A program made the translations under genes and the position numbers. From assembly GCA_026874595.1 (NCBI GenBank), contig CM049319.1, positions 57,916,917-57,980,916 of the forward strand: a stretch of DNA of 64,000 nucleotides. Direction: 5' to 3'. This DNA is from Sipunculus nudus (taxonomy: Eukaryota > Annelida > Sipuncula > Golfingiida > Sipunculidae). This document shows positions 23,627 to 35,900 of this stretch, one piece after another (the stretch's first letter is position 1; each line of letters starts with the position of its first letter). The notes below the pieces were generated by a model. The model worked only from the letters and a program-made list of their open reading frames with translations. It did no database searches and had not been told where the DNA came from.

Positions 23627-24935
23627 TATGCCCCCGCCACAAAGTGGCCGGGGCATATAGTTTTACCCATGTCCGTCATTCCGTCATTCCGAAATCAAAC
23701 AGTTGTACGGACTTTTTTTTCGCAATGCCTGCAGATATTGGCCTGATTTTTGGTGTGTGAGCAGATAATGACCAGTTACAGATCGAGTTCGCGTTTCGTC
23801 CTGGTTGACCTACTTTTGACCGTTTCACGGCTCCTAAACTTAGAAAAATTCATGAAAAATAGAAATTTTCATGACAAATACACATGTACAGCCGTTTTTA
23901 GCCCTCAGCTCATAGGCTGATGGGCTATTGTCGTCACCCAAGCTGTCCGTCTGTCTGTCCGTCCTTCCCGCGTCTGTTAACTTTTACCTTGTGAGTGGGA
24001 TATCTCTAAAAGGATTCACCGTTGGAATTTTATTTCATCAGTGAAGATGTAGATCGATAAAATCTCGGTCAAGTTCGAAGATGGGTGACCTTGACCCATT
24101 TTTCTACATTTTAGAGCTGATTATAGAAAAACACTAAGAAGTTTATATCTCAGGAACCGTTGTGTGGATTTTCACAAAACTTACTATGATCATTGGGACT
24201 GATGGTCTGTATGTGCTGCACAATTTTGGTGGTGCCACCTGCAATTTTCTGATTTTTTAATGAAATTTTATCGAATTTTTTCAATTTTGGCCTTTTGTGC
24301 AGGATATCTCCAAAGGTATTCAACACAGGAACTTCATTTCTTCAGTGCTATTGCATTATATTTACAAAATCTTGGTCAAGTTCAAAGATGGGTGATCTTG
24401 ACCTACTTTTCAAGGTCACAGAGCTTAGTATAGAAAATACTTAGCTTATTTCTCAGGAAGCATTTGGTGAATTGTTATGAAACATGGTATATACCTCTCC
24501 TCTCTCTTAAATTTATAAATGATTATCAACTTTTGCTAATATTCTAGTTTCGCAATGCAATGCTTACAGATACTGGCCTAATGTTTGGTCTGTGGGCGCA
24601 TAATGACCACTTACAGATCGAGTTCGCGTTTTGTCCCAGTTAACCTATTTTTCACCATATGACAGATCCTGAACATAGAAAATTTCATGAAAGACAGAAA
24701 TATTCATGAAAAATGCACATATATGGACTTTTTTTCACAATGCCTGCTGATACTGGCCTGATTTTTGGTGTGTTGCTTGATAATGACCTTTTACAGATTG
24801 AGTTTGCATTTTGCCCTTGTTGACCTACTTTTGGCCATACAACACTTCCTGAACTTAAAAAATTTTACAAAATTTAACAAATGTTTCTAATTTGCCCCAG
24901 GCAGGGGCATTCGTGTCGTTCCGACACATCTAGTT
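23627..24935. mobile_element. Hairpin-bounded repeat element with a nested second repeat
   Basis: The left boundary is a hairpin (ATGCCCCCGCCACAAAGTGG then CCGGGGCAT) followed by CCGTCATTCCGTCATTCC. The right boundary has GGCAGGGGCATTCGTG near 24900. Inside, three variant units around CACAATGCCTGC and GATACTGGCCTGATTTTTGG recur (about 23720, 24553, 24740). A different unit starting at a hairpin CTCAGCTCATAGGCTGATGG (23905) with GTCCGTCTGTCTGTCCG interrupts it until about 24530 and contains a GGTGGTGCCACC at 24228. No protein is encoded. Confidence 0.6.
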
Positions 24936-24948
24936 GTCTTCTTTATTA

Positions 24949-25113
24949 CATGTTGGTGAAGTCCCCATGAGGTTTTAACAATTTTCATGTTGATGCTGTC
25001 CCTATGAGCTTTAAACATCATTTCATGTTGCTGAAGTCCCCAGGTGATTTTAACATTTTCATGCTGCTGAAGTCCCTACGAGGTTTTAACATCATTTTCA
25101 TGTTGCTGAAGTC
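24949..25113. repeat. Minisatellite, ~37-39 bp unit, about 4.4 copies
   Basis: Units begin CATGTTGCTGAAGTCCC and contain TTTTAACAT. They start near 24949, 24986, 25024, 25060 and 25099. The array directly follows the hairpin-bounded element. Confidence 0.8.
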
Positions 25114-26775
25114 AAAAGGCTCTCCTAAAGGATATACATTATGAACACAATTTCTATGACTTGTTGGTCCAAAGATGTTCAAAATATTCATAAAGTAGGT
25201 AATTTTTCTCGAAATTTATATTTTATTATGGCATCAATGGCCGTCTCATCTTTCCATGCTCTCATGTTGTCACAGAAAAAACAGTTGACAGACGGGTCTT
25301 GCTGGTTTGCTGCTGCCATTTTTATTCTCCCATTTTATTCAATTTTACTTTGTGCTACTCCCATTGATAGTTTGTGCAAGTAAAATACAATTGTTCATCA
25401 AATGAAGTGTGGTTTGAATTTCCAATTTTTGCTATGCCATTGACTCTAACAGCAGCAGCTTACATACTTCACTGCTCACAACTTGCATTTTTTGTTTCTG
25501 AGCCAAGGAATGCCAGAACCTTCCTTGTTCTCCTTTCCAGGATATCTATATTTTTTTTTAGTTTACACAGCTTGAACCCTGATTTCTTGGTGTAAAACTT
25601 TCAATAAAGGTCCATTACTAACATTTCCGTGAACCATATATACCCATTCTGCAACTGCATATTTTCATCTTGCAAAATGGTCATGGGGAGCGAGCTCTCA
25701 TTCTTCTCGGGTTCTAAAAAGATTCTATCCATTTCATTTGAACAAATCACTGTACTAGCCTGAGCAGCTTGTGCTCATGGAATGCCAAAATCGGGTGACA
25801 GGAAAATTGCTTTGAAAAAATTTATTCATACAATTAATTTTTGTGTATTGGCTCATAATTTAGCGTATAACAAGCCAGATGCTTGGATGAAATCTGACAA
25901 TCGTTTATCATCCTCTTTGACCAACCTATTCAGACCAGAAAACTATTCTCCAGTCACATTCATGATAACACCACACCAGTATAGTGATAACAATTCAGTA
26001 GAAAACAAGTTCTTTATTTCAATGTATAACATATATCTTTACAAAAGACAAGTCCTTACCATGTGGTACCAGAATACTTGCCTGTATAAATAGAATGGAC
26101 CTTTATTTATGAAATTTGACCATCTTCTCTGCTTTTCCTGTTATTCTTTCACTCTTAGATGGTAAACTGTTGGGTCAATGAAGAACTGAAGGCCCATAAT
26201 TATATCCCAGCTTTGTTGAATAAATCTTGTGAGGAAGATGTCCAAAATTCCAACATGACCACTTCCAGGTGTAACAGATTGGGAATGGTGAACTGCAAAA
26301 AACAAGCCAGCTTTGTGCAATGCTGGCTACAGAAAACTGTGAGTGTCCCAGAATTTAGTGGATCGTCAGTGTTCTATGTTCAAAATCAATGATGATACCA
26401 GCATATGCTAATTTTGTAGTTTTCTTGGCTTTAGTGCAAATGTCAGGAAACCAATAATTTTTTTGTCCTGTCTGGCTTGGTGCTATGCCAGATAATGCAC
26501 TATTTCTATGTTATATTCTACCTGGCAAAATTCCCAGAGAACTGTGGTTGGTTCACTGTGAAAATTGGATCAAAGCCAATGGTCAATATGCAAGGTTTGA
26601 TAATCATCATCAGTCATTTTGCAGTACTGAAAATAAGGAATTAAGCAATTCAAGTATAATAATTACTTATTATGTCCAGTTCTCTTGTGCTTAATTCTTA
26701 GCTCTGGATGCATTTTAAATGCTGACCATCAGCAATGGCAGTACTTAGTAATGTAGAAAATCATGTAATCCTCAT
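25114..26775. other. Downstream flank/3' UTR region of the U1A-like gene
   Basis: On the minus strand this follows the U1A-like stop codon, so it includes the 3' UTR. Candidate poly(A) signals on the minus strand (TTTATT on plus) occur near 26013 and 26103; none is clearly right. Plus-strand ORFs of up to 103 codons lack domains and are not called as genes. Confidence 0.4.
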
Positions 26776-26935
26776 CTATTTCTTAGCAAATGAGATTTTC
26801 ATGGGGTTTTCTGGAGTGATTTTGAACCCTTGTAAAGAATCCTTGGCTGTGCCTGCTTGGATCTCGCTTTCAAACTCAACAAAGGCAATGTCATGCCGCC
26901 CAGGAACCAACCGCACCTCCTTGAACCCAGGAAAT
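26776..26935 (-). CDS. SNRPA/SNRPB2 (snf): U1A-like gene, exon 5 (RRM2 end, stop)
   Basis: It encodes residues 191-243 ([21 protein letters not shown] and the terminal ISFAKK) and a TAG at 26778-26776. The acceptor has a long T run ending TTCAG|ATTTCC. Confidence 0.97.
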
Positions 26936-29900
26936 CTGAAAAAAAAAGAATAAGATAATTGAAGAAATGTGTACAAAACTGATTTATAGATGATAACATA
27001 GATACACATATTCAGCAGAAAAAGGTATTATCTCTGTACTGTAAATCTTACAAAGGATTTCAGTATGTGATTAACCAGACACTGCCCATATAACATATTT
27101 GCATATCAATTGTCAAACCAGGCCAAACATACATAAAATCTCATACTGAGCCTTTTCTACATCTTAAGCATCATATCACTTCAAAACATTAGATAAGAAG
27201 CTTGGAACATGAATGGACAAAAGATTAAACTATGAAAACAAGGGACCCATGGGTCACATCGCTAAGCTGAATTTTGGAAAATATTAGTAACTGCAAAATA
27301 TTTTTTTCTTTTTGTTTTTCATGTATATTATCATTAGAAAAGCTATGACTAGTATGAGAAAATGGCCCTGCTAAAATGAAACTCTGTAAATTATAGAATA
27401 ATGGACATGAGCTAAACCATTTAGTGATGCACCATGGGAACAAATAGGCCTACATTACTATATAAAAGAAACATTTCATAAATAATGTGTGAAGGTAATT
27501 AAGTTTTCAAAAGTTTAATATATGGCCATATGAGTTAAAAATTAAACCAACAAAGTTTGACCAATATTCCTAATTTTAATACTAAGTTAACAGTGTTATT
27601 CACATCTAGGCCCTGCCAACTTTAAAGATATGAATGAAATGCTACAAAGTATTTATACCTTCTTAAATCTTGTCAGTTAGCACTTACATTAGATCCTAAT
27701 ATTTTATCACATTTGAATATAAGGATTAAATTCCTGAAGTTTTTTTCTTTAAAACAATCAAAATTGTCCAAGTCTCATCAAAAAGAATTTATTTAACATT
27801 AAAATTATAAGCTTCATCTTGTTTATTAGTCCTGTGTATTGAAGGGGTGGGTGGGGGGAGGGGTCTCCGTTGTTACTCTTCGTTGTTGAAAAAAATGTTA
27901 ATTTTAAGATTCATCTAGTTCATAGTACAAGTCTGTCAACAGAATGGGGGGCGGGGGTTGCCAGAGAAAAAGGCTCCCTGTGGTATGGTATTAACTGCAG
28001 ACAGCCTGATCAAGCTCAACTCAGTGGAAAGAGCTGCACTGAATGACCTACAGTCACCAAAGTGGACTGCTTGACAATGTAAGGGAATACAACAAGAGCC
28101 TCCAAAATAAATTCAATAACTAGCCTAATTTTGCGGCTTTTATTTTCAAATTTCAGATTTTAACAGATTAAATCCTTATGTGCACATGCTGTGAAAATTA
28201 AATCCACAGTACTTACAGGAAAAAGACGTGCCGTGGCCAAAATTTAAGGTACCAATTTTATATTTTTGCCAATATTTAAAACAAGGGACCCATGGGTCAC
28301 GGCGCTCAGCTGTTATATATGATAAAAAATATGATTTGGGAAAGAAGCATAAGCTGGTTTTGTGTGGTAATAAATATAAGCTTTATTATGAGTTGTTGAT
28401 GTTTAGCTTATGTATGATTTTGATAGTATTTTTGGAGACAGGGAAGAGGATTGATTTCATTTATTTTATTAACAAATGGAGTGCTATTGTCACACAGATT
28501 TTGACCTGGCCATATAACTTATAAGCAGCACATAAAATAAAAGAGTTCAACTATTAATTAAAATTTAATAACAAATGTTGTGCTAATATAATATTTATTA
28601 AAAATAATAAGAGAATCATATGATTTTTTTAATAAAATATAACTGAACTAATTATTAAAATAATATTATAGAATATATGCATTCATGAATACATTTTGAA
28701 AGTATTTGCACTGGTATTCAAATACTTTCATTTTTACCTGAATTCCCATTTTTATGCCAGAAATTTTTTAATGGAGTACATTATTATATTCATATTCATA
28801 TACATTTGCAAAGTATTTGCACCATGTCTGGTATTTATTCAGTTTTAGCCAAACAATGATGTTGAGAATCCAGAATATAAACAAGGGACCCTTGGGTCAT
28901 GACAAAAGTTTGAAATTTTTGCAAATGCAAAATATGAAAAATATTCTATTGTAATGTTTTATATTTATATAAGCATGTGAGAAGCTAAGAGGAAAGGGCC
29001 CTCCTACTTGGTTATAGTAAAGTTCTCAATATATGATTGCAAACTAATACTCTGACAAGACTATCATGAAGAAAAACAGTAAAAGTTTTGAGATACTGTG
29101 ATGCATATGAAAAATTTACAGATGGACAGGCAAGTGGACAGAATGGACTAATACCTTCATTTCACTTTCAAAGGAATAATGCATTTAAGTTTATATATAA
29201 GCCTATTTTTTTAGCATATCCACTTTTTTCATTAATAGTTTTTATCTGATTCATTTTTTTTATTTACAAGTGTTATAAATTTGTAATATAAAAGTGAAAA
29301 TATAAGTTAAAATATTAGAATTCTAAGTTGCAATCATTATATATCCAGATTGTAGCTCACATTGGGTCATATTATGCATACACATATATTTTATTATTTT
29401 TAAATCAAATGTTTAAACTGAATGTAAAAGAAAATAATGCCACAACATGGCATCTACAAAATTATTCCTTGAATTCCTATTAAAAAGTTTTGCACATTGG
29501 AGTTTTCAGGACAAGCTTAATTTTATTCACTGAAATAAAATAAAAGATTCAGTAAATTTGATAAAATAAAAACATCTTTTCAAATAAAGTATACCCACTG
29601 TTGGTTGAATGAGGGACAAACAATATCATTATGCTAATTACAATCTAAGCTATAATTAATAACTGGAATTAATAGTCAATTTCACACCTGGTGAAGTTTT
29701 ACTCTTCTGAAGTAAAGCATTACATATATGATGAACATCCATACTTTCATAGCAATACATCACTTTGTGGACACAATTAAATGTACACTTTAATCATTGT
29801 AACCCTGGTGGTACAATCCAAAATCTAAAATGTAGCATGTCCAAGAATAAAATAAAATACAGAAAATTATAACATTCATGCACACGCTGGGGGGGGGGGG

Positions 29901-32900
29901 GGGGGGGGTTGCGTGCAGGGCAGAGGAGAAGCCTGCTAGTAGTGGCCAAGCTGGGTCAAGGCAAGCTGCCTGGGGTGGGTTACATAATGCAAGTGAAGGC
30001 TGTACTACTAGGTGGGCCAGATACAAACAACACTTGACATGGTGTATGAAAAGTTGAATAAAACTACTCTTTTCAAACAATTTCCTTTGAAATTTCAGTT
30101 TTTAAAAGATTAAATCCTTATGTATATATGCTGTGAAAATTAAATCAACAGTGCTTACAGGGAAAAAACGTGCCACTGCCAAAGTTGGACAAAATTTAAG
30201 GTATTAATTTTTTATTTATGCTAATAACTTGAAAAATTTGCAAAATTCAGATCTAATTTTTGGCAAACAATTGAATCTTGATTAAATAAAGTTATATTCC
30301 TGAAAAAAAGTCTTCAGCTTCAGCAATTCTCATGTTAAGTGAGCAAATATATTTCCTGATTTTTAAAAAATTGCATTATATTTGGGCCTATAACTTCAAA
30401 ATAATATCCAATACTGACCTTATTTTTGGTATGTGCACAGAAAATATATGGAAGAATATGAATACTAAATATGATCAAAAACAGATCAGTGGTTTTGATA
30501 TGAGCAGACTTGAAGTGTAACAATTGCTTTTTTATGGAAAACGGAGGTTTTTCCTTAATATCTCGAAGGAACGAAGTTTTAATGACCCAATTTTCGGTAT
30601 GGTAGGAGATTTTGGGGACATCTAATGGTATGCAGAATTTTGGATTCGTAGGTCCAACGGTTTTAAAAGGTGCCCTGTTAACGGACCGCGGGCCGGATGG
30701 CCGGACGGTCGGATGGCCGGACGGACAAAGGACCACGACTATAGCTCAGATGACTTACAGTCAGCTGAGCTAAAAATTAAACAGATTTTGATCTAATTTT
30801 TGGTATACAGTTAAATTTTGATTAATTGAAGTTATATTACTGAAAAAAGTCCCTACCTTTAACACTTTTGGTCCTAAGTGACCAAATATCTTTCCTGATA
30901 TTTTTACAAAGTCCATTATGTTTGGGCCAATAACTTTTTTAAATTGGATAATACTGACTTAATTTCTGGCATGTACATAGGAACTATATAGAGGAATATT
31001 TATGGTAAATATGAAGAAAACCAGGTGAGTGGTTTTGATATTAGGCAGTCCTGAAGTGTGAGAATAGATTTCTAATAAAAAATTGAGGTTTTCCCTCAAT
31101 ATCTTGAAGGAACAAAGTCCTCTTGACCCAATACAGTCAAGCCCGCTTATTGTCATGTCGGCAATGCATGCATAAATTATAATAACCGGGATGTGACATT
31201 ATGCGGGCTTCAACATCGATATCCTTTTGAGTCAAAGAAGAAGCGCTATGTCTCAAATGATATTTAATAAATCGTCAATAAAAAGGTAACAGAAATGTTT
31301 ATGAATATTTTTATTGCATGCACAATGGCATATCAAATTACGTTGATGCACATCTGACAACTTATACCTTAACTTATGCGGCATGCCACAATAACTGACA
31401 AAATCCGACTTGCCATCAGAAAGAGATGTAACGTCTGGGTCATGAGGTCAAATGTCTTGAAATAAGCGGCACAGTTACAACGTTATGCGTAGGCAAACTA
31501 TTTTACTAGATAATTCTTTCACCGGCTATTGCGCCGTACTTTCCGGATATCTTATTATGATAAGGCTGTTCAGGCAGCGGGCATCGTCATACCGTTGTCA
31601 ACTTTCTGAAGTTTTGCCCCGATCGAGGTTTTGGACCGGCATCTCTTCCATTGATTACAAACCATCCAGCTTTTTGTGGATCCTTAAAGGGGATTTCCAG
31701 TCGTAAGCAACGTTTAGCGCTCTTGCTTCTTATCATCTCGGCGAAGCGTCACTGAGATGGAAACCACAGCCTTTCAAGGGCCAGGAGTTCATTATGTATG
31801 ATAAGTGATCACATACATCGTCTTGTTAACGTACAAAGAAACGCAATGATCTGGATGACCGTGGTCTCTTAACACGTTAATTAGCTATGTGACGGGGAGT
31901 GACCCGCATGCATCACTGCACCCTGCCGCACACAGGTGAGAGATGCAATCGTTTGATATGCCTGACCGATAACAGGCTCTTGGCCTCATTGATCGCCGTG
32001 TCAGCGTTTGATGTGATATTAACTGCGAACTGGTATCACTGCCAAGGGTTCCAAGCATGACAATAAACGGGATTATGACAATATTCCATGATATTAAACA
32101 GTCAGATTAACCATTGTTTATATAGGAAATGGTTTGGGATTTCAGATTTATGTGACAATAAACAGGATTTTCTTTTAACCGATATGACACAAAGTTGGCT
32201 CGACTGTATTCTGCATGGTAGGAGATTTTGGGGACATCTAACTGTATGCCGAATTTCAGATTTCGTAGGTCCAATGGTGTCGAAACGTGCCAGTCTTACT
32301 GATGGACATCCAGACAAACAGACAGACAGATGGACGGACGACAGACAATAGACCATAGCTGACTTAATTTCTGGCATGTACATAGGAACTATATAGAGGA
32401 ATATTTATGGTAAATATGAAGAAAAAGAGATGAGTGGTTTTGATATTAGGCAGTCCTGAAGTGTGAAAATAGGATTTTAATAAAAAATTGAGGTTTTTCC
32501 TTAATTTCTCAAAGGAACGAAGTCGCAAAGACCCAGTTTTCTGCTTGGTAGGAGATCTTGGGGACATCTAACATTATGCTGAATTTTGGATTCCTAGGTC
32601 TTACGGTTTCAAAACGTGCCACATTTACGGACGGACGGACAGTTGGATGGACGGACGGACAGACGGACGGACGACGGACAATGGACCACGACTATAGCTC
32701 AGATGACTTATAGTCAGCTGAGCTAAAATTATTCCAGCAAAAACTAATTAAAATAGAAGGCCCGTCCCCATGTCATGACTTTCTTGACTAAAATATTTGT
32801 ACAATATGTTTTACTCACTGATTGAACAACATGGACAGCATCATTTCTGTGGTTTCCTGGGGAAGGTTGGTGAGGAACAAGATCTGGTTTGGGGGCTGCT

Positions 32901-35900
32901 CTGGCATCACTGTCGGACCTCCTGCGGGCTGGGCAGCTGGTGCAGGAGCTGGAGAATAAATAATTAACATGATATAAAACCATCTGATGAAGGTTTTTAT
33001 TACATGACATGCTTCCAACTTCTAACAAAACCAAAGTAAGTCAAAGTATCAGTTGTGCAGATACTTGTGCAGACTGCATTTTCCTAACCAATGTTACAAA
33101 ACACTCCCTTCCACAATCCCAATTCAGCTGTAATTATAAGCTACGGTTTTCTCAAAATTAGTTATAAACTATTAACAGGGATTTTGCATATGCAGTAGTA
33201 TGGTTTCCATCTTCTCCCACCCTTTAACTTGGTGGGGATTATTTAAAATCTGCTTTTGTAACTTCCTTGTTAGTCCTTTATCTACCTTGCACACAGCAGA
33301 CCTGCAGCTTGTGTCTAGCACGGGTGTCAGTAAACTTCAGTCTTTCTCAGCACTTGTACTTTTTAACTACAAGCAGTACTGAATGTGCCATTCACTTGTG
33401 TATTTAAGTTAATAAAGTACATTTAAGTACTTGCCCCGTAGTTTTTATTTTTTATGAAGTGCCTAAAATCCATAATAACTGTACACATCAACTGTTTATA
33501 TCTTATGACAGTAATTCTATAGCATCAGATATATGCCTAGGATATGCAATACTATATTTGAAAAAATAAAATTTTGTAATTTCCTTTCACAATGTTGTGC
33601 AATAAATACCTATGACTTGCATAGTAGTTTTATTCTTGTACATTATACAAATTTTGTGCAGAAGGGGGTTGAATCATTACATCAAATACTGATCAGCAAC
33701 ATGGCTGCTAATGAAAGTTTGTTCTATTAATCACAGAAAATTTTCTTTGTACGGAACAAACAGGAAATATAAAGAAGGGTATGACAAGAAAAAGGAATTT
33801 GCCACTTAAACCCATGTTATGAAATTTGGATACAATACATAAGGAAGCAAATTATTATACAAAAATTTGAACACGCTACAAAATGATACAATATGAAGCT
33901 AGCTGATCATAGGAATTTTTTGTATTACAACATACAATTTGTGATAGGAAGCCAAGAAGCCAGGATTTAATGGTGCAAACCTGTTTCATATTATCATGTA
34001 TCCAAATTTTGTATTTTGTATGTGATGCTTAAATGGACATTCTTTGTGTTCCAATGTATGAAGACATGTATGTAATAAAATGGTATAACTCATATTTTAA
34101 AATATTTTCCAAAAATATTCTGCTTTTTAATCTATTTTTGTTTATAATTAACTTTTACATAAAGAATATGAACTTAAACTATGGATCCTTTACTTGACCT
34201 ACTCCTGGCAAGTAGATGTACTGGCGAGTGACTTACCTTGCTGCTGTGGCGGTTGAACCATAGGCTGTGCCGGAGGTGCTGCATTCTGTGCTGCTGGTCT
34301 GTTCTGCCTCTTCCTTCTCTTCCCTTCGGGGACGTCCTCCGGGGTGGCTGCCGGTACCACCTTTTTCTTTTTAGGCCGTTCCACAAAGGTACCTTTCATT
34401 TTTGCGATCACATCGGAGTCCTTTTTTGAATACTGGATCCTCTGCAAGCAGTTTAATTCCAAATATAATATAATATTCTCTATGGAGTCCCTAAACCCTG
34501 TGCCTTAAGCAGTACACCAAATTGGTGGATTTATAATGGCATGATTCATCCAAAGGTTAGAGAGTTATAAAAACAAACATTACTTACACCATAAAAGAAC
34601 ATACATTTTGTGTAGAAAGTTGTTAACACCCCAGTGTTTGCCTTGCAGTTATATATATATATATATTAACAGTGAACTTGTTTAAGCTGACACAATTAAC
34701 AGCGAGAATTAAGACCAAACAGACTCTTACAAAAGACTGCTCATAACCAAAAGAACCAACCCAAATGGCTTATCAAATGGAGATGACAGTTAAACAGTAT
34801 TCATAATTGCAAACCACAATCAGGCCAGATGAATATATATGATATGGTCTAGTGTTATGTGGTGTCAAAATGACACTCAGAACAGAGACTGGTCCAGACA
34901 ACACCCACTTGTACAACTGAGACACCATGAGATGAATTTAGAAATTACTTAAATCTATCAATACATATTGTTTTTAACTTTTCCTGAAAATAAGTTGCTG
35001 AATACCTGAAAAACTAAGCTTTAATTGAGATACAGAATGTTTTGTTGTAAAAGGTTTTCCTTCATACATCTTATATTGCTCATTGAAGATCTGATAGTTT
35101 TAACAAAGCACACATTCTTGTTATATTTGGAAAAATCAACAGAATTTTTTTCAGACAGGCTACAGACCAAGTCAATTGAAAACCTGTGTTCTGTTTTCAT
35201 AGGCATATGCTATCTGATAATATAACAGGATCTGGTATATGAGTACAGTCAAGCTCCGTTCATCCGAATATCTCGGGGGACACGGGTTTTGTTCGGAGAA
35301 ACAAACGTTCAGATGAACGGTCATTTGTAAAGTAAAATCGTTTCATCGATATTGTCAACCAGGTATTACTACTTCAAGGTGGTACGGTGTCACTGACTTC
35401 GATTAGCTTTCATAGTTAAAAAACGGGACCAAAACGGAATAATTTGTGATAAATACCTTTTTACTTACACAGAATGAACAAATCAAACTTTCAATCAAGC
35501 TATTATAAAATCTTTAATTACTTTATTAAGATTATTTGTCAGTGAAGTACATGTACCAGTTTATCATACACTGAACGTGTGGATATCCCCTATGATAGAT
35601 TAACTGCCCTCAGTGCCGCCCCTATGTGCAGACAGTTAAAATAAATGTGCTTGTGAGACTCATTTGCTGCGATGAAGAAATTGACAAAATATAAAAAGTT
35701 TTAGATAAATGTACAGTTTATCTTCAAGATCTTTAAAAAAAAAAGCTTGTCTTCAAGTGACAGGACATGGCGTTTGCGCTTGCCAGACCCCGACTCCATC
35801 TTACATGAAACTTGAGTGCTGTGTTGTTGTGGTGAAGATTTGCTACATTGTAAATGAACTTGCGTTTCATGGTATAGCTTATATAGAAGATACATTTGCC

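Noticed and set aside
25141-26694. Cluster of plus-strand ORFs as an independent gene
   Set aside because: Frames are short and mutually inconsistent with no domains; the region is better read as the 3' flank of the minus-strand U1A-like gene.
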